A stretch of 64,000 nucleotides of DNA, taken from positions 32,722 through 96,721 of the forward strand of contig NZ_BMKW01000011.1 in the NCBI RefSeq assembly GCF_014644535.1. The letters are read 5' to 3'. Of the stretch, positions 51,438 to 59,394 are shown piece after piece. The position numbers and the translations under genes are program-made. Under the pieces are notes generated by a model that worked only from the letters and a program-made list of their open reading frames with translations, ran no database searches and was not told where the DNA came from. Within the stretch, counting starts at the first letter, position 1, and each line of letters starts with the position of its first letter. The stretch comes from Neoroseomonas lacus (GTDB lineage Bacteria > Pseudomonadota > Alphaproteobacteria > Acetobacterales > Acetobacteraceae).

Positions 51438-51848
51438 TCAGGCGGGCGTTGCCTGCCGCATCACCCCCGCGAGCAGCGTATAGGCGGCGGTCCAGGCCTC
51501 TTGCGCCTCGGTGGTCCAGGCCGGGCCGAGGCCCTGTTCCAGGGTCCAGAACAGGGCGGCGCCGACGCTGTCATACTGGCTGTCGGCCACGCCATAGCCG
51601 GCGTGGCGGCGGGCCAACGCCTGCGCGGCGGGGATGATCTCCTCCGGCCGCGACAGGCCGGCGACCACGACGCCCAGCATGGTCATCAGCTTGCGCTTCT
51701 GTTCCGGCAGGGTCTCGGCCTTGAACAGCGGGCGGGCCGTGGGGTCGATCTCGAACAGCCGATCGTAGAACAGGTTGGCGGCGGTGTCGGCAATCGGCAC
51801 CACCTGCTTCCAGGTCGTCTGCACGATGCGCGTCTGGTCGGGGGACAT
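51438..51848 (-). CDS. single-domain globin (Vgb-like)
   Basis: A 136-residue single-domain globin of the Vitreoscilla/flavohemoglobin-type fold. Helix A-B is QTRIVQTTWKQVVPIADTAANLFYDRLFE, the CD corner has Phe42 (PLFKAE), and the proximal His82 is in ARRHAGYGV. The E-helix position usually taken by Gln or His falls on Lys/Arg here. No reductase domain is attached. Such globins bind O2 or NO and serve in NO detoxification or oxygen supply. AGGAACG lies upstream of the ATG. The terminator-like hairpin about 80 bases upstream suggests leader control. Confidence 0.88.
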   Translation of the reverse strand: MSPDQTRIVQTTWKQVVPIADTAANLFYDRLFEIDPTARPLFKAETLPEQKRKLMTMLGVVVAGLSRPEEIIPAAQALARRHAGYGVADSQYDSVGAALFWTLEQGLGPAWTTEAQEAWTAAYTLLAGVMRQATPA

Positions 51849-51927
51849 GGTCGTTCCTGTATCGGGTGAGAGGGTCAGCATGGCGCAGCGTCATGGCGCG
51901 TTGCAGCAAGGATTGTTGCCGGCACGG

Positions 51928-51965
51928 AAAAAAGATGGGGGCGGCAGCCGTCTGGCGCCGCCCCC
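51928..51965 (-). terminator. terminator-like hairpin with T-run, about 80 bases upstream of the globin gene
   Basis: On the minus strand, GGGGGCGGC and GCCGCCCCC form a perfect 9-bp stem with an 11-base loop, followed by ATCTTTTTTCC. There is no gene upstream on the minus strand before the CaiB gene, which runs the other way. It therefore either ends a short RNA made between about 51966 and 52148, or acts as an attenuator in the globin leader. Confidence 0.7.
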
Positions 51966-52148
51966 GAAGGCTGGCGGCCCGATAAAGGGGGGCCGGGGCA
52001 CCGGGAGGGAGGAACCCGGGCCGTCCAGGATGTCGGGGCGGCAGAGCGCCCCGGCAGGAGCATTCTGCCACAGGACCAATTGCCGAACCGTTGCCAAGAT
52101 CACCACGCAATCTTCGCGACCGCGACGTTCCGGCCTATGGGTTGGGAC

Positions 52149-53354
52149 ATGACGCATGCGCCCAAGCTGCCCCTCGCCGGGCTGAAGATCGTCGAGCTCG
52201 GCCACTACATCGCCGCGCCCTTCGCCACCCGACTACTCGCGGACCTCGGCGCCGAGGTGGTGAAGGTGGAACCGCCGGGCGGCGACCCGGTGCGTGGCTG
52301 GGGCAGTTCAGTCGACGGCAATGCCGTGTGGTTCAGCGTGCATGGGCGCAACAAGCTGTCTGTGACGCTCGACCTGAAGAAGCCGGAGGACCGGGCGAAG
52401 CTGGTGGCGCTGCTCAAGCGCGCCGATGCGCTGGTGGAGAATTTCCGCGCCGGTTACCTCGAACGCATCGGGCTCGGGCCGGATGTGCTGCATGCGGAGA
52501 ACCCACGGCTGATCATCGGGCGGATTTCCGGCTACGGCCAGGAAGGGCCCTATCGCGACAAGCCGGCCTTCGGCGCCATTGGCGAGGCGATGGGCGGGTT
52601 GCGTCACCTGACCGCCAATCCGGGCCAAACGGAATACGCGCCGCCGCGCTGCGGCGTGTCGATCAGCGACGACCTCGCCGGCATGTATTGCGCCATGGCG
52701 GTGGTCGCCGCCTGTTGGGAAGTGAAGGGCAATCCGGCGGCCAGGGGCCGCGTGGTGGATGTCGACCTGGTCAGCAGCGTGTTCTCGCTGATGGAGGGCA
52801 TGCTGCCGGAATACGGGCTGTTCGGCTGGGTGCGGCAGCCGCAGGGCGCGGCGATCAAGACCGCAGCGCCGACCAACACCTATCCCTGCGCGGATGGGAA
52901 GTGGCTGTGCATCGCCGGCAATTCCGACCTGATCTTCAAGCGGCTGATGGCGGCGATCGGCAAGCCCGAATTGGCCGCCGACCCGCGCTTCGCCACCAAT
53001 GCCGGGCGCTGCGCCGAGGTGGGCGAACTCGACGCCGCGATTGCCGACTGGACGCGCACGAAGACCGGCGCCGAGGCCGAGGCGATCCTCGAAGCCGCCG
53101 AAGTGCCGTGTTCGCGCCTGTTCGACATGGCCGATTGCGCCAATGACCCGCATTTCCGCGACCGCGGCTGGGTGATGGAGGTGGCCGACCCGCTGCTCGG
53201 CCCGGTGCTGCACCCGGCCGCGCCGTTCCGCTTCGATGGTGTCACGCCGCAACAAATGGTGCGCTGGCCGGGGGTTGCCGCCGGCGCACATAACGCGATG
53301 GTCTTCGAGGCGCTCGAGCGCGGCGAGACCGCGCCACTGACCGCTTCCGCCTGA
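52149..53354 (+). CDS. CaiB/BaiF-family CoA-transferase
   Basis: A 401-residue family III CoA-transferase. Family blocks are LAGLKIVELGHYIAAPFATRLLADLGAEVVKVEPPGGDPVR, ENFRAGYLERIGLG, the catalytic-Asp region SISDDLAGMYCAM (Asp174 or Asp175) and NTYPCADGKWLCIAG. These enzymes form CoA thioesters from acids, usually dicarboxylates. With the HMG-CoA-lyase-like gene two genes downstream it could make and cleave a 3-hydroxy-3-methyl or citramalyl-type CoA ester. The ATG before THAPKL is chosen. Confidence 0.92.
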   Translation: MTHAPKLPLAGLKIVELGHYIAAPFATRLLADLGAEVVKVEPPGGDPVRGWGSSVDGNAVWFSVHGRNKLSVTLDLKKPEDRAKLVALLKRADALVENFRAGYLERIGLGPDVLHAENPRLIIGRISGYGQEGPYRDKPAFGAIGEAMGGLRHLTANPGQTEYAPPRCGVSISDDLAGMYCAMAVVAACWEVKGNPAARGRVVDVDLVSSVFSLMEGMLPEYGLFGWVRQPQGAAIKTAAPTNTYPCADGKWLCIAGNSDLIFKRLMAAIGKPELAADPRFATNAGRCAEVGELDAAIADWTRTKTGAEAEAILEAAEVPCSRLFDMADCANDPHFRDRGWVMEVADPLLGPVLHPAAPFRFDGVTPQQMVRWPGVAAGAHNAMVFEALERGETAPLTASA

Positions 53355-53378
53355 TCCCTGCCTGGAGATTCCCGCCTG

Positions 53379-53906
53379 ATGACTACCGTATCCCTCGCGC
53401 CGCAGGGCGCGCGCGCCGCCGTTCGTTTCTGGGGCCTCGCGTTGCTCGGTTCCGCCGCGCTGGCCGCTTCCGCCCAGGTGGCGGTGCCGATGTGGCCGGT
53501 GCCGGCGACGATGCAGACGCTGGTGGTGCTGTTGCTCGGCGCCTTCGGCGGGGCGCGCTTCGGCGTGGTGGCGGTGGCGCTCTATCTCGCCGAGGGGGCG
53601 GCCGGGCTGCCGGTCTTCGCCCATGGGACGGGCGGGCTCGCCGTGCTGGCCGGGCCGACGGCGGGCTATCTGCTCGGCTTCCTGGCGGCGGCGTGGGTCG
53701 CCGGCCATGCCGGGCGCGGCTGGCTGCGCGCCGGGGTGGTGCTGACCGTGGCGCATCTGGTGGTGTTCATCCCGGGTGTCGCCTGGCTGGCCGGCTTTGT
53801 CGGGGTCGAGCGCGCCATCGCGGCGGGGTTCGGAGCCTTCGTGCCTGGGCTGGTGGTGAAGACGGCGCTGACGCTGGTGCTGCTACGGGCGGCCCGGCGG
53901 GTCTAA
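53379..53906 (+). CDS. bioY: BioY-type biotin transporter component
   Basis: A 175-residue BioY with six helices. Blocks are AQVAVPMWPVPATMQTLVVLLLGA (close to VPVPVPITLQTFAVLLAG), LYLAEGAAGLPVFAHGTGG and GPTAGYLLGFLAAAWVAG, followed by an HLVVFIPGVAWLAGF end. BioY imports biotin alone or with an ECF module; no bioMN genes are near. It lies between the CaiB gene (24 bases) and the lyase gene (100 bases). No BioR-type palindrome is visible. Confidence 0.9.
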   Translation: MTTVSLAPQGARAAVRFWGLALLGSAALAASAQVAVPMWPVPATMQTLVVLLLGAFGGARFGVVAVALYLAEGAAGLPVFAHGTGGLAVLAGPTAGYLLGFLAAAWVAGHAGRGWLRAGVVLTVAHLVVFIPGVAWLAGFVGVERAIAAGFGAFVPGLVVKTALTLVLLRAARRV

Positions 53907-54006
53907 CGGCGGCCTTGTGGCGGCGGGCGCAGCCTTGCGTTGCCGCCGCCCCGCGCCGGGGATACACCGGTCCCAACGCCCATGGGCCGGAGGAAGGAAT
54001 AGTCGG

Positions 54007-54909
54007 ATGACCGAGACCGCCATCATCAGCGAGGTCGCGCCGCGCGACGGCATCCAGTCGATCACCGGCGCGCTGGTCAGCACCGAGGCCAAGATTGCCC
54101 TGATCCAGGCCTGCTACGATGCCGGGCTGCGGCGCATGGAGGTCGGCTCCTTCGTCTCGCCCAAGGCGATCCCGCAAATGGCGCAGACCGAGGTGGTGCT
54201 CGCCGCCTGCAGGAAGATGCCGGGGCTGGAATCGACCGTGCTGGTGCCGAACCGCCGCGGCTTCGACACCGCCATCGAGCATGGCGCGGACCGGCTCGGT
54301 TTCTTCATGTCGGCGACGGCCGGGCACAACAAGGCGAACCTCAACCGCACGCGGGAGGAGAGCTTCGATGAGTTGGCGAAACTGGTGCAGGACACGCCGA
54401 AGGGCACGCTGATCCGCTTCAACCTGTCCTGTGTGTTCCATTGCCCGTTCGACGGCGTGGTGCCGGAGGCCGAGGTGATGCCTTGGATCGAGCGCATCGT
54501 CGCGCTGAACCCGGAGATGGAGATCGCGCTCGCCGACACCACCGGCAATGCGAGCCCCGACCAGGTCTCCCGCGTGTTCCGCCACGCCATCGGCACCTGG
54601 GGTAATCGCTTCGCCTTCCACGGCCATGACACCTACGGCATGGGCGTCGCCAATGTCTCCGCTGCCTGGGAAGCCGGCTGCCGGGTGTTCGACAGCGCGG
54701 CGGGCGGCATCGGCGGCTGCCCCTTCGCGCCCGGTGCGACCGGCAATGTGGCGACCGAGGATGTGGTGTGGATGTTCGGCCGCATGGGTGTCGCCACCGG
54801 CGTGGATTGGCGCCGGCTGCTCGTCGCCGCCGACATGGCCGCCGCGATTCCCGGCGCGGTGCCCGGTGGGCGCATGCGCGCGGTGCCGGCGGCGCGGCTG
54901 GCGGCGTGA
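54007..54909 (+). CDS. HMG-CoA lyase-like (HMGL) enzyme
   Basis: A 300-residue TIM-barrel lyase. HMGL signatures are EVAPRDGIQSI (RDG with metal Asp14), GSFVSPKAIPQMA, AFHGHDTYGMGVAN (His205 and His207), and the catalytic Cys238 in GGIGGCPFAPGATGN. It cleaves 3-hydroxy-3-methylglutaryl-CoA to acetyl-CoA and acetoacetate, or a related 3-hydroxyacyl-CoA. Some HMGL-like partners of CaiB genes act on other CoA esters. GGAGGAAGG upstream gives a strong start. Confidence 0.9.
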   Translation: MTETAIISEVAPRDGIQSITGALVSTEAKIALIQACYDAGLRRMEVGSFVSPKAIPQMAQTEVVLAACRKMPGLESTVLVPNRRGFDTAIEHGADRLGFFMSATAGHNKANLNRTREESFDELAKLVQDTPKGTLIRFNLSCVFHCPFDGVVPEAEVMPWIERIVALNPEMEIALADTTGNASPDQVSRVFRHAIGTWGNRFAFHGHDTYGMGVANVSAAWEAGCRVFDSAAGGIGGCPFAPGATGNVATEDVVWMFGRMGVATGVDWRRLLVAADMAAAIPGAVPGGRMRAVPAARLAA

Positions 54910-54974
54910 CGCGGCGCCTGGCCGCCTCGCGCGCCCTTTCGCGGGCGGTCCGGGCACCCAATCTGTCGGGGCGT

Positions 54975-55895
54975 ATGCGATACGCTTCCGCCCTGGTCGT
55001 TCTGCTGCTCTCGGCCGCCTGTGCGCCGGAGGGCTTGGCGCCTGACGGCGCCGGGCCGGGGCCTGCCGCGGCCAGTGAGGACGGCACGATCGTCACCGAT
55101 TACGGCGGCGGGACGGCGCCCGTGGCGCAATATGTCCGCCGCTCCGACGGCACCGCCGTACCTGTTCAGACAGCCCCCGCCACGCCGCCCGGCGCCCCGG
55201 CCGCCACCCCTGGTAAGCCGGCGCCGAATGATGCGGTGGCCGAAGCCCCCGACCGCGCGGATCGGCGGGAAGGGCGGCCGATCGGCACCGGCTCGGCCTT
55301 TGCCGTCGCCACCAACGGGCTGGCGGTGACCAATGCCCATGTCGTGCGCGGCTGCCGGTCCGTGACGGATGACCAGGGGCGGCCGGTACGCATCGTGGCG
55401 ATGGATCGCGGCCGGGACTTGGCGCTGATCAATGTGGGGCACAGCTTCCCCTCGGTGGTGCGGTTCCGCGACCGCGCCACGGTGGACCTCGGCGAGACCG
55501 TGTTGGTGTTCGGCTTCCCCTACGGGCAGGCGCTCGGCACCGGCATCAATGTCACCAACGGCATCGTCACCGGGCTAGCGGGGCCGGGTGGCGATGCGTC
55601 GCGCTTCCAGATGAACGCGGCGGTGCAGCCGGGCAATTCCGGCGGGCCGGCGGTCGACGATGCGGGGCTGCTGCTGGGCGTCGCGGTGGGCCGGCTGAAC
55701 GACATCGCCGTGTTGCGCGCCACCGGCAGCCTGCCGCAGGGCGTCAACTTCGCCATTCGCGCTGCGCAGGTGGAAGGGTTCCTCGCCGAGCAGGGCGTGC
55801 GGCCGGAGCGTGGGTCGGGTGGCGGCGGCACCGGGGCGCGGGCCGTCTCGGCGGCCGTGGCCCCAGCGGTGTTCCAACTGCTCTGCCGCGGGTGA
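54975..55895 (+). CDS. trypsin-like serine protease, putative lipoprotein
   Basis: A 306-residue exported S1/HtrA-type protease. The signal ends in SAAC (Cys16), a possible lipobox, followed by a Pro/Ala-rich linker to about 100. The catalytic triad is His122 in TNAHVV, Asp148 in RDLALI and Ser222 in GNSGGP. There is no PDZ domain. The tail (295-306) VFQLLCRG carries a Cys. Envelope or periplasm, protein quality control or processing. GTATG start in an undistinguished context. Confidence 0.82.
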   Translation: MRYASALVVLLLSAACAPEGLAPDGAGPGPAAASEDGTIVTDYGGGTAPVAQYVRRSDGTAVPVQTAPATPPGAPAATPGKPAPNDAVAEAPDRADRREGRPIGTGSAFAVATNGLAVTNAHVVRGCRSVTDDQGRPVRIVAMDRGRDLALINVGHSFPSVVRFRDRATVDLGETVLVFGFPYGQALGTGINVTNGIVTGLAGPGGDASRFQMNAAVQPGNSGGPAVDDAGLLLGVAVGRLNDIAVLRATGSLPQGVNFAIRAAQVEGFLAEQGVRPERGSGGGGTGARAVSAAVAPAVFQLLCRG

Positions 55896-56006
55896 GCGGC
55901 ATCACACCCTTGTGCCCGGCATCTGCCGCAACCTTACCTTGATTAAGGCGCTTTTCACCTCGACTGTGGCGATTGTGCGGTGCGAAGCACTGGCCTGGAG
56001 GGTTGC

Positions 56007-56144
56007 ATGTCCGAAGCCGAGACCGAGCGACGCGAGGCTGAGCTGGACCGCCTGCTGAACGATCCGGAGACCCGGATGGACGCCGAACGGGTTTGGGCGA
56101 TCCTGGCGGAAATCGCGCGCGAGAGGCCGCAGCCGGGCCGATGA
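56007..56144 (+). CDS. short ORF, 45 residues (peptide chain release factor 1-annotated type)
   Basis: An ORF too short for most gene callers: MSEAETERREAELDRLLNDP, then ETRMDAERVWAILAEIARER. GGAGGG lies 7 bases upstream of the ATG. Short proteins with LLNDPxxxMxxxxVWxLLxE are a recurrent alphaproteobacterial family, often labelled release factor 1 by mistake. The peptide is acidic/basic amphipathic and should be helical. It converges with tlyA, 29 bases apart. Confidence 0.7.
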   Translation: MSEAETERREAELDRLLNDPETRMDAERVWAILAEIARERPQPGR

Positions 56145-56173
56145 TGCGCCCGGCCGGGGCGCGGCTTCGACCG

Positions 56174-56911
56174 TTAAGCCTTTAGCGACGCGATCAGGAA
56201 TTCGCGGTTGCCTTCCGGCCCGGTGATCGGGCTGGCCTCGATGCCCAGCACGCGCCAGCTTGGCACGGCCGACCACCAGTCGCGGATCATGGCGCAGACC
56301 TCCTCATGCACCGCGGGGTCGCGCACCACGCCGCCCTTGCCGACCTTCTCCGGCCCGGCCTCGAATTGCGGCTTGATCAGCGCGACCGCGAAGGCGCCCG
56401 GTGCGGCCAGCCCCAGTGCCGCCGGCAGCACCGTGCGCAGCCCGATGAAGGAGGCGTCGCAAACCACCACGCCAGGCGGTTCCGGGATCTGCTCGGCGGT
56501 TAGGTGACGGGCATTGGTGCGTTCCAGCACCACCACGCGGGGGTCGTTGCGCAGTTTCCAGTCGAGCTGGCCATGGCCGACATCGACTGCATAGACCTTG
56601 GTGGCGCCCTGGGTCAGCAGCACATCGGTGAAGCCGCCGGTCGAGGCGCCGACATCGAGCGCGACGCGCCCCGCCGGCGACAGGCCGAAATGCGCCAGCG
56701 CGTGGGCGAGCTTGATGCCGCCGCGGCTGACCCAGGGATGGTCCTGGCCGCGCACCTCCAGTGGCATGCCCTCGGCCAGCAGGTCGCCGGCCTTGGCGAC
56801 GCGGCGCTCGCCGGAGAACACCTTGCCGGCGAGGATCAGCGCCTGGGCGCGGGTGCGCGATTCCGCGAGGCCGCGTTCCACCAGCACGACATCGGCGCGT
56901 TGCTTGGCCAT
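56174..56911 (-). CDS. tlyA: TlyA-type 16S/23S rRNA 2'-O-methyltransferase (hemolysin A family)
   Basis: A 245-residue TlyA. An N-terminal S4 RNA-binding domain spans residues 3-65 (RADVVLVERGLAESRTRAQALI, VRGQDHPWVSRGGIKLAHAL). The FtsJ-like methyltransferase follows, with the SAM motif VALDVGASTGGFTDVLL and PQFEAGPEKVGKGGVVRD. It methylates C1409 of 16S and C1920 of 23S rRNA. In many proteobacteria tlyA follows dxs in the xseB-ispA-dxs operon; here two genes are interposed. Confidence 0.92.
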   Translation of the reverse strand: MAKQRADVVLVERGLAESRTRAQALILAGKVFSGERRVAKAGDLLAEGMPLEVRGQDHPWVSRGGIKLAHALAHFGLSPAGRVALDVGASTGGFTDVLLTQGATKVYAVDVGHGQLDWKLRNDPRVVVLERTNARHLTAEQIPEPPGVVVCDASFIGLRTVLPAALGLAAPGAFAVALIKPQFEAGPEKVGKGGVVRDPAVHEEVCAMIRDWWSAVPSWRVLGIEASPITGPEGNREFLIASLKA

Positions 56912-57014
56912 GGTCTCAGCGTGTCGGCGCCGGCGCGTCGGCGACCGGCTTGGGCGGGGCCGGTGGCGGTGCGCCGTGGGTGAGGCCGCGCGCCTGGCAG
57001 AGCCAGCACATCGC

Positions 57015-58187
57015 TCAGCCCCCGAACAGGCGGCCGGAGGCGATGCGCGCGCCCTCGGCCATGCTGCGCATCTTGGCCCACACGACATCGGGCGTGACGC
57101 GGCCGCGCCCGGCGGCGGTGTCGAAGCCGCAATCGGTGCCGGCGAGCACGCGCGTCGGGTCGCCCACCGCCTGGGCTGCGCGTTCGAGGCGCTCGGCGAC
57201 GACTTCGGGGTGTTCGACGAAGTTGGTGAGGGTGTCGATCACGCCGGCGACGAGGATCTGGTCGTCATCCATCGGGTGTTCCGCGATGACGCGGGTTTCG
57301 TGCGCGTGCCGCGGATTGGCGAAGGGCAGCACGAAGCCGCCGACGTGCGCCTGGCGGATGATCGGCCAGATCTCGGCGAGCGGCACGTCGAGGTCGTGCG
57401 GCGCTTCGTAATTGCCCCAGCAGACATGCAGGCGCATGCGGTCGCGCGGGATGTCGGCGATGGCGGTGTTGATGGTGGCGACGACGCGTTCGACGAAGTC
57501 GAGGAAGTCCGCCAGCGGCCGGTCGCGGTAGGAGACGTGGCGTTCCAGCGCGAGGTCCGGGCAGTCGAGTTGCAGCACATGGCCGGCGCGATGGATGGCT
57601 TCGTATTCGACGCGCAGGGCGGCGCCGAGGGCGGCGAAATACGCATCTTCTGTGGCGTAGTGGCGGTTCTGCACGATGGAGCCGACGATGCCCGGCGAGG
57701 GTGCGGACATGAAGGATTCGACGTAGCGGCCGGCGAGAGGTTGCAGCGCCTGCGCGAAGTCGGCGAGCTCGTCGTCGATCGCCGTGGTATCGGGATAGGC
57801 GACGGGGCCGATCGCGGCGGGCAGATGCGCGGTGTTGCTGACCGCCACCTTCTCGGCATTGGCGTCGATGAAGGCCTGCTTGTAGTCGGGGTAGTTGTCG
57901 AGGTCGCCGAAGCCGGCGCGGCTGCTTTGCCCGCCAATGCCGGTCAGGCGGTGGCGGATGTAGAGTGCGAAGGAATCGCGTTCCTGCTCGCCATTGTTGA
58001 TGACGTCGAGGCCGGCTTCGACCTGGCGCGGCAGGATGACGCGGGTCGCCGCCTTGCCTTCGCGCGTGATGTCGGCTTCGTCGACGGCCTCGCCGCGCGT
58101 GCGGCGGGCGAAGAGTTCGGTCAACGCCTTCGGGCGCGGCAGGCTGCCGGTATGCGTCGTCAGGATGCGGCCTTCAGAACGGCGCAT
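57015..58187 (-). CDS. cobalamin-independent methionine-synthase-like protein (MetE C-terminal domain)
   Basis: A 390-residue protein of the MetE C-terminal (UROD/MetE-like) fold. Features are ILTTHTGSLPRPKALTELFARR, GLDVINNGEQERDSFALYI, MRLHVCWGNYEAPH with a zinc-ligand His and Cys, and LAGTDCGFDT near the C-terminus, which supplies the last Cys. It lacks the N-terminal MetE half. Relatives act as vitamin-B12-independent methyltransferases on small substrates such as epoxyalkane-CoM or unknown thiols, so it need not make methionine. AAGGGAGG precedes the start. Confidence 0.87.
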   Translation of the reverse strand: MRRSEGRILTTHTGSLPRPKALTELFARRTRGEAVDEADITREGKAATRVILPRQVEAGLDVINNGEQERDSFALYIRHRLTGIGGQSSRAGFGDLDNYPDYKQAFIDANAEKVAVSNTAHLPAAIGPVAYPDTTAIDDELADFAQALQPLAGRYVESFMSAPSPGIVGSIVQNRHYATEDAYFAALGAALRVEYEAIHRAGHVLQLDCPDLALERHVSYRDRPLADFLDFVERVVATINTAIADIPRDRMRLHVCWGNYEAPHDLDVPLAEIWPIIRQAHVGGFVLPFANPRHAHETRVIAEHPMDDDQILVAGVIDTLTNFVEHPEVVAERLERAAQAVGDPTRVLAGTDCGFDTAAGRGRVTPDVVWAKMRSMAEGARIASGRLFGG

Positions 58188-58250
58188 GGTGATCCTCCCT
58201 TATTGTGTCGGGCGCGAGGATGCGTCGCGCGGGCTTGGGGCGCCAGAGGG

Positions 58251-59390
58251 TCAGGCGCGGAAGCGGTCCAGCGCGGCGCGGTCGATGGTGATGCCGAGCC
58301 CCGGGCCTTGCGGCACCGCGACACGGCCATCACGCGCGGCGATGTGGTCGACCAGCAGCGCATCGCGCACCGGATGCGGGGACCTGTCGAGTTCCAGCAG
58401 CGGGGCGCGCGGGAACAGTCCCGGCGGATTGTCGGGGATGACGGCGAGAAGGTGCAGCGAGGCGGCGAGCGCCACGCCCGTGCCCCAGACATGCGGGTTC
58501 ACGCGCATGCCGAAGGCGCTGGCCATGTCGGCGATCTTCTTGAGTTCCGAGATGCCGCCGCAGGCCGCGACGTCGGGCTGTAGGATGTCGGCGGCGCGGC
58601 GGGTGATCATGTCGCGGCAGCCCCAGCGGGCGAAGCAGGCCTCGCCGCCCGCGACGGGAATGGGCTGGCGTGCCTTGACCTCGAGATAACCGTCGATGTC
58701 CTCGGGCGGCACCGGTTCCTCGAACCAGCCGATGTCGCAGGGCGCGACCGCATTGCCGAAGGCGATGGCGGCCGGGGCGTCATAGGCATGGTTGCAATCG
58801 ACCAGCAGGCCGACATCCGGGCCGATGGCGGCGCGGAAGGCACGCGTCAGCGCGATGTCCTCAGCGAGGCCCCAGCCGGCTTTCAGCTTCAGCGTGCGGA
58901 AGCCTTCCGACAGGCGATGCTCGGCTTCCTCGGTCAGATAGGCGAGATGGTCGTCGCGTTCGCGGCGATAGAAGCCGGTGGCGTAGGCTTCGATCTCCAT
59001 GCGCAGCGGGCCGCCGAGCAGGCGGTGCACCGGTTCGCCCAGCACCTTGCCGGCAATGTCCCACAGCGCGATGTCGATGGCGCTGATCGCCTCGACGACG
59101 ATGCCGCGTTGGCCGTGGTCGCGCAGGCGATTGTACAGCGCCTGCCACAGCGCCTCGCGTGCGATGGCGTCCTGGCCGATCAGCAGCGGTGCCAGCCAGG
59201 TGACGATCGGCGCGGTGAGTTCCGGTGGGCCGAAGGCCTCGCCCCAGCCGGTGATGTCGTCCTCGGTGGTGATCTCGACCAGCATGGCGCCGCGGCGGCG
59301 ATACCAGGCTTGCGAATAGGCGAAGGGCTCGGTCAGGTCGGCCATCAGCACATGCGGCTGGACCGCGCGGATGATGGTGCCGCGGGCCAT
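58251..59390 (-). CDS. mandelate racemase/muconate lactonizing enzyme family protein
   Basis: A 379-residue enolase-superfamily enzyme. Active-site residues are visible: Lys168 and Lys170 in LKLKAG, metal ligands Asp198 (DCNH), Glu224 (FEEPV) and Glu250 (GGEAC), and general base His300 in NPHVWGTG. The fold subtype resembles the mandelate-racemase group, which includes sugar-acid dehydratases and galactarolactone cycloisomerases. It starts 4 bases after the dxs stop and is probably read with it. Confidence 0.92.
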   Translation of the reverse strand: MARGTIIRAVQPHVLMADLTEPFAYSQAWYRRRGAMLVEITTEDDITGWGEAFGPPELTAPIVTWLAPLLIGQDAIAREALWQALYNRLRDHGQRGIVVEAISAIDIALWDIAGKVLGEPVHRLLGGPLRMEIEAYATGFYRRERDDHLAYLTEEAEHRLSEGFRTLKLKAGWGLAEDIALTRAFRAAIGPDVGLLVDCNHAYDAPAAIAFGNAVAPCDIGWFEEPVPPEDIDGYLEVKARQPIPVAGGEACFARWGCRDMITRRAADILQPDVAACGGISELKKIADMASAFGMRVNPHVWGTGVALAASLHLLAVIPDNPPGLFPRAPLLELDRSPHPVRDALLVDHIAARDGRVAVPQGPGLGITIDRAALDRFRA

Positions 59391-59394
59391 GGCG

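Noticed and set aside
53355-53378. Possible BioR operator or biotin control upstream of bioY
   Set aside because: The 24-base gap after the CaiB gene has no TTATMKATAA-type palindrome.
56916-57011. 31-residue minus-strand frame with CWLC between the MetE-like gene and tlyA
   Set aside because: Too short, no clear ribosome-binding site and Pro/Ala-rich tail; a CxxC alone is not enough.
58188-58250. Possible riboswitch (SAM or cobalamin) upstream of the MetE-like gene
   Set aside because: Only 63 bases separate it from the preceding gene and no conserved box is visible.
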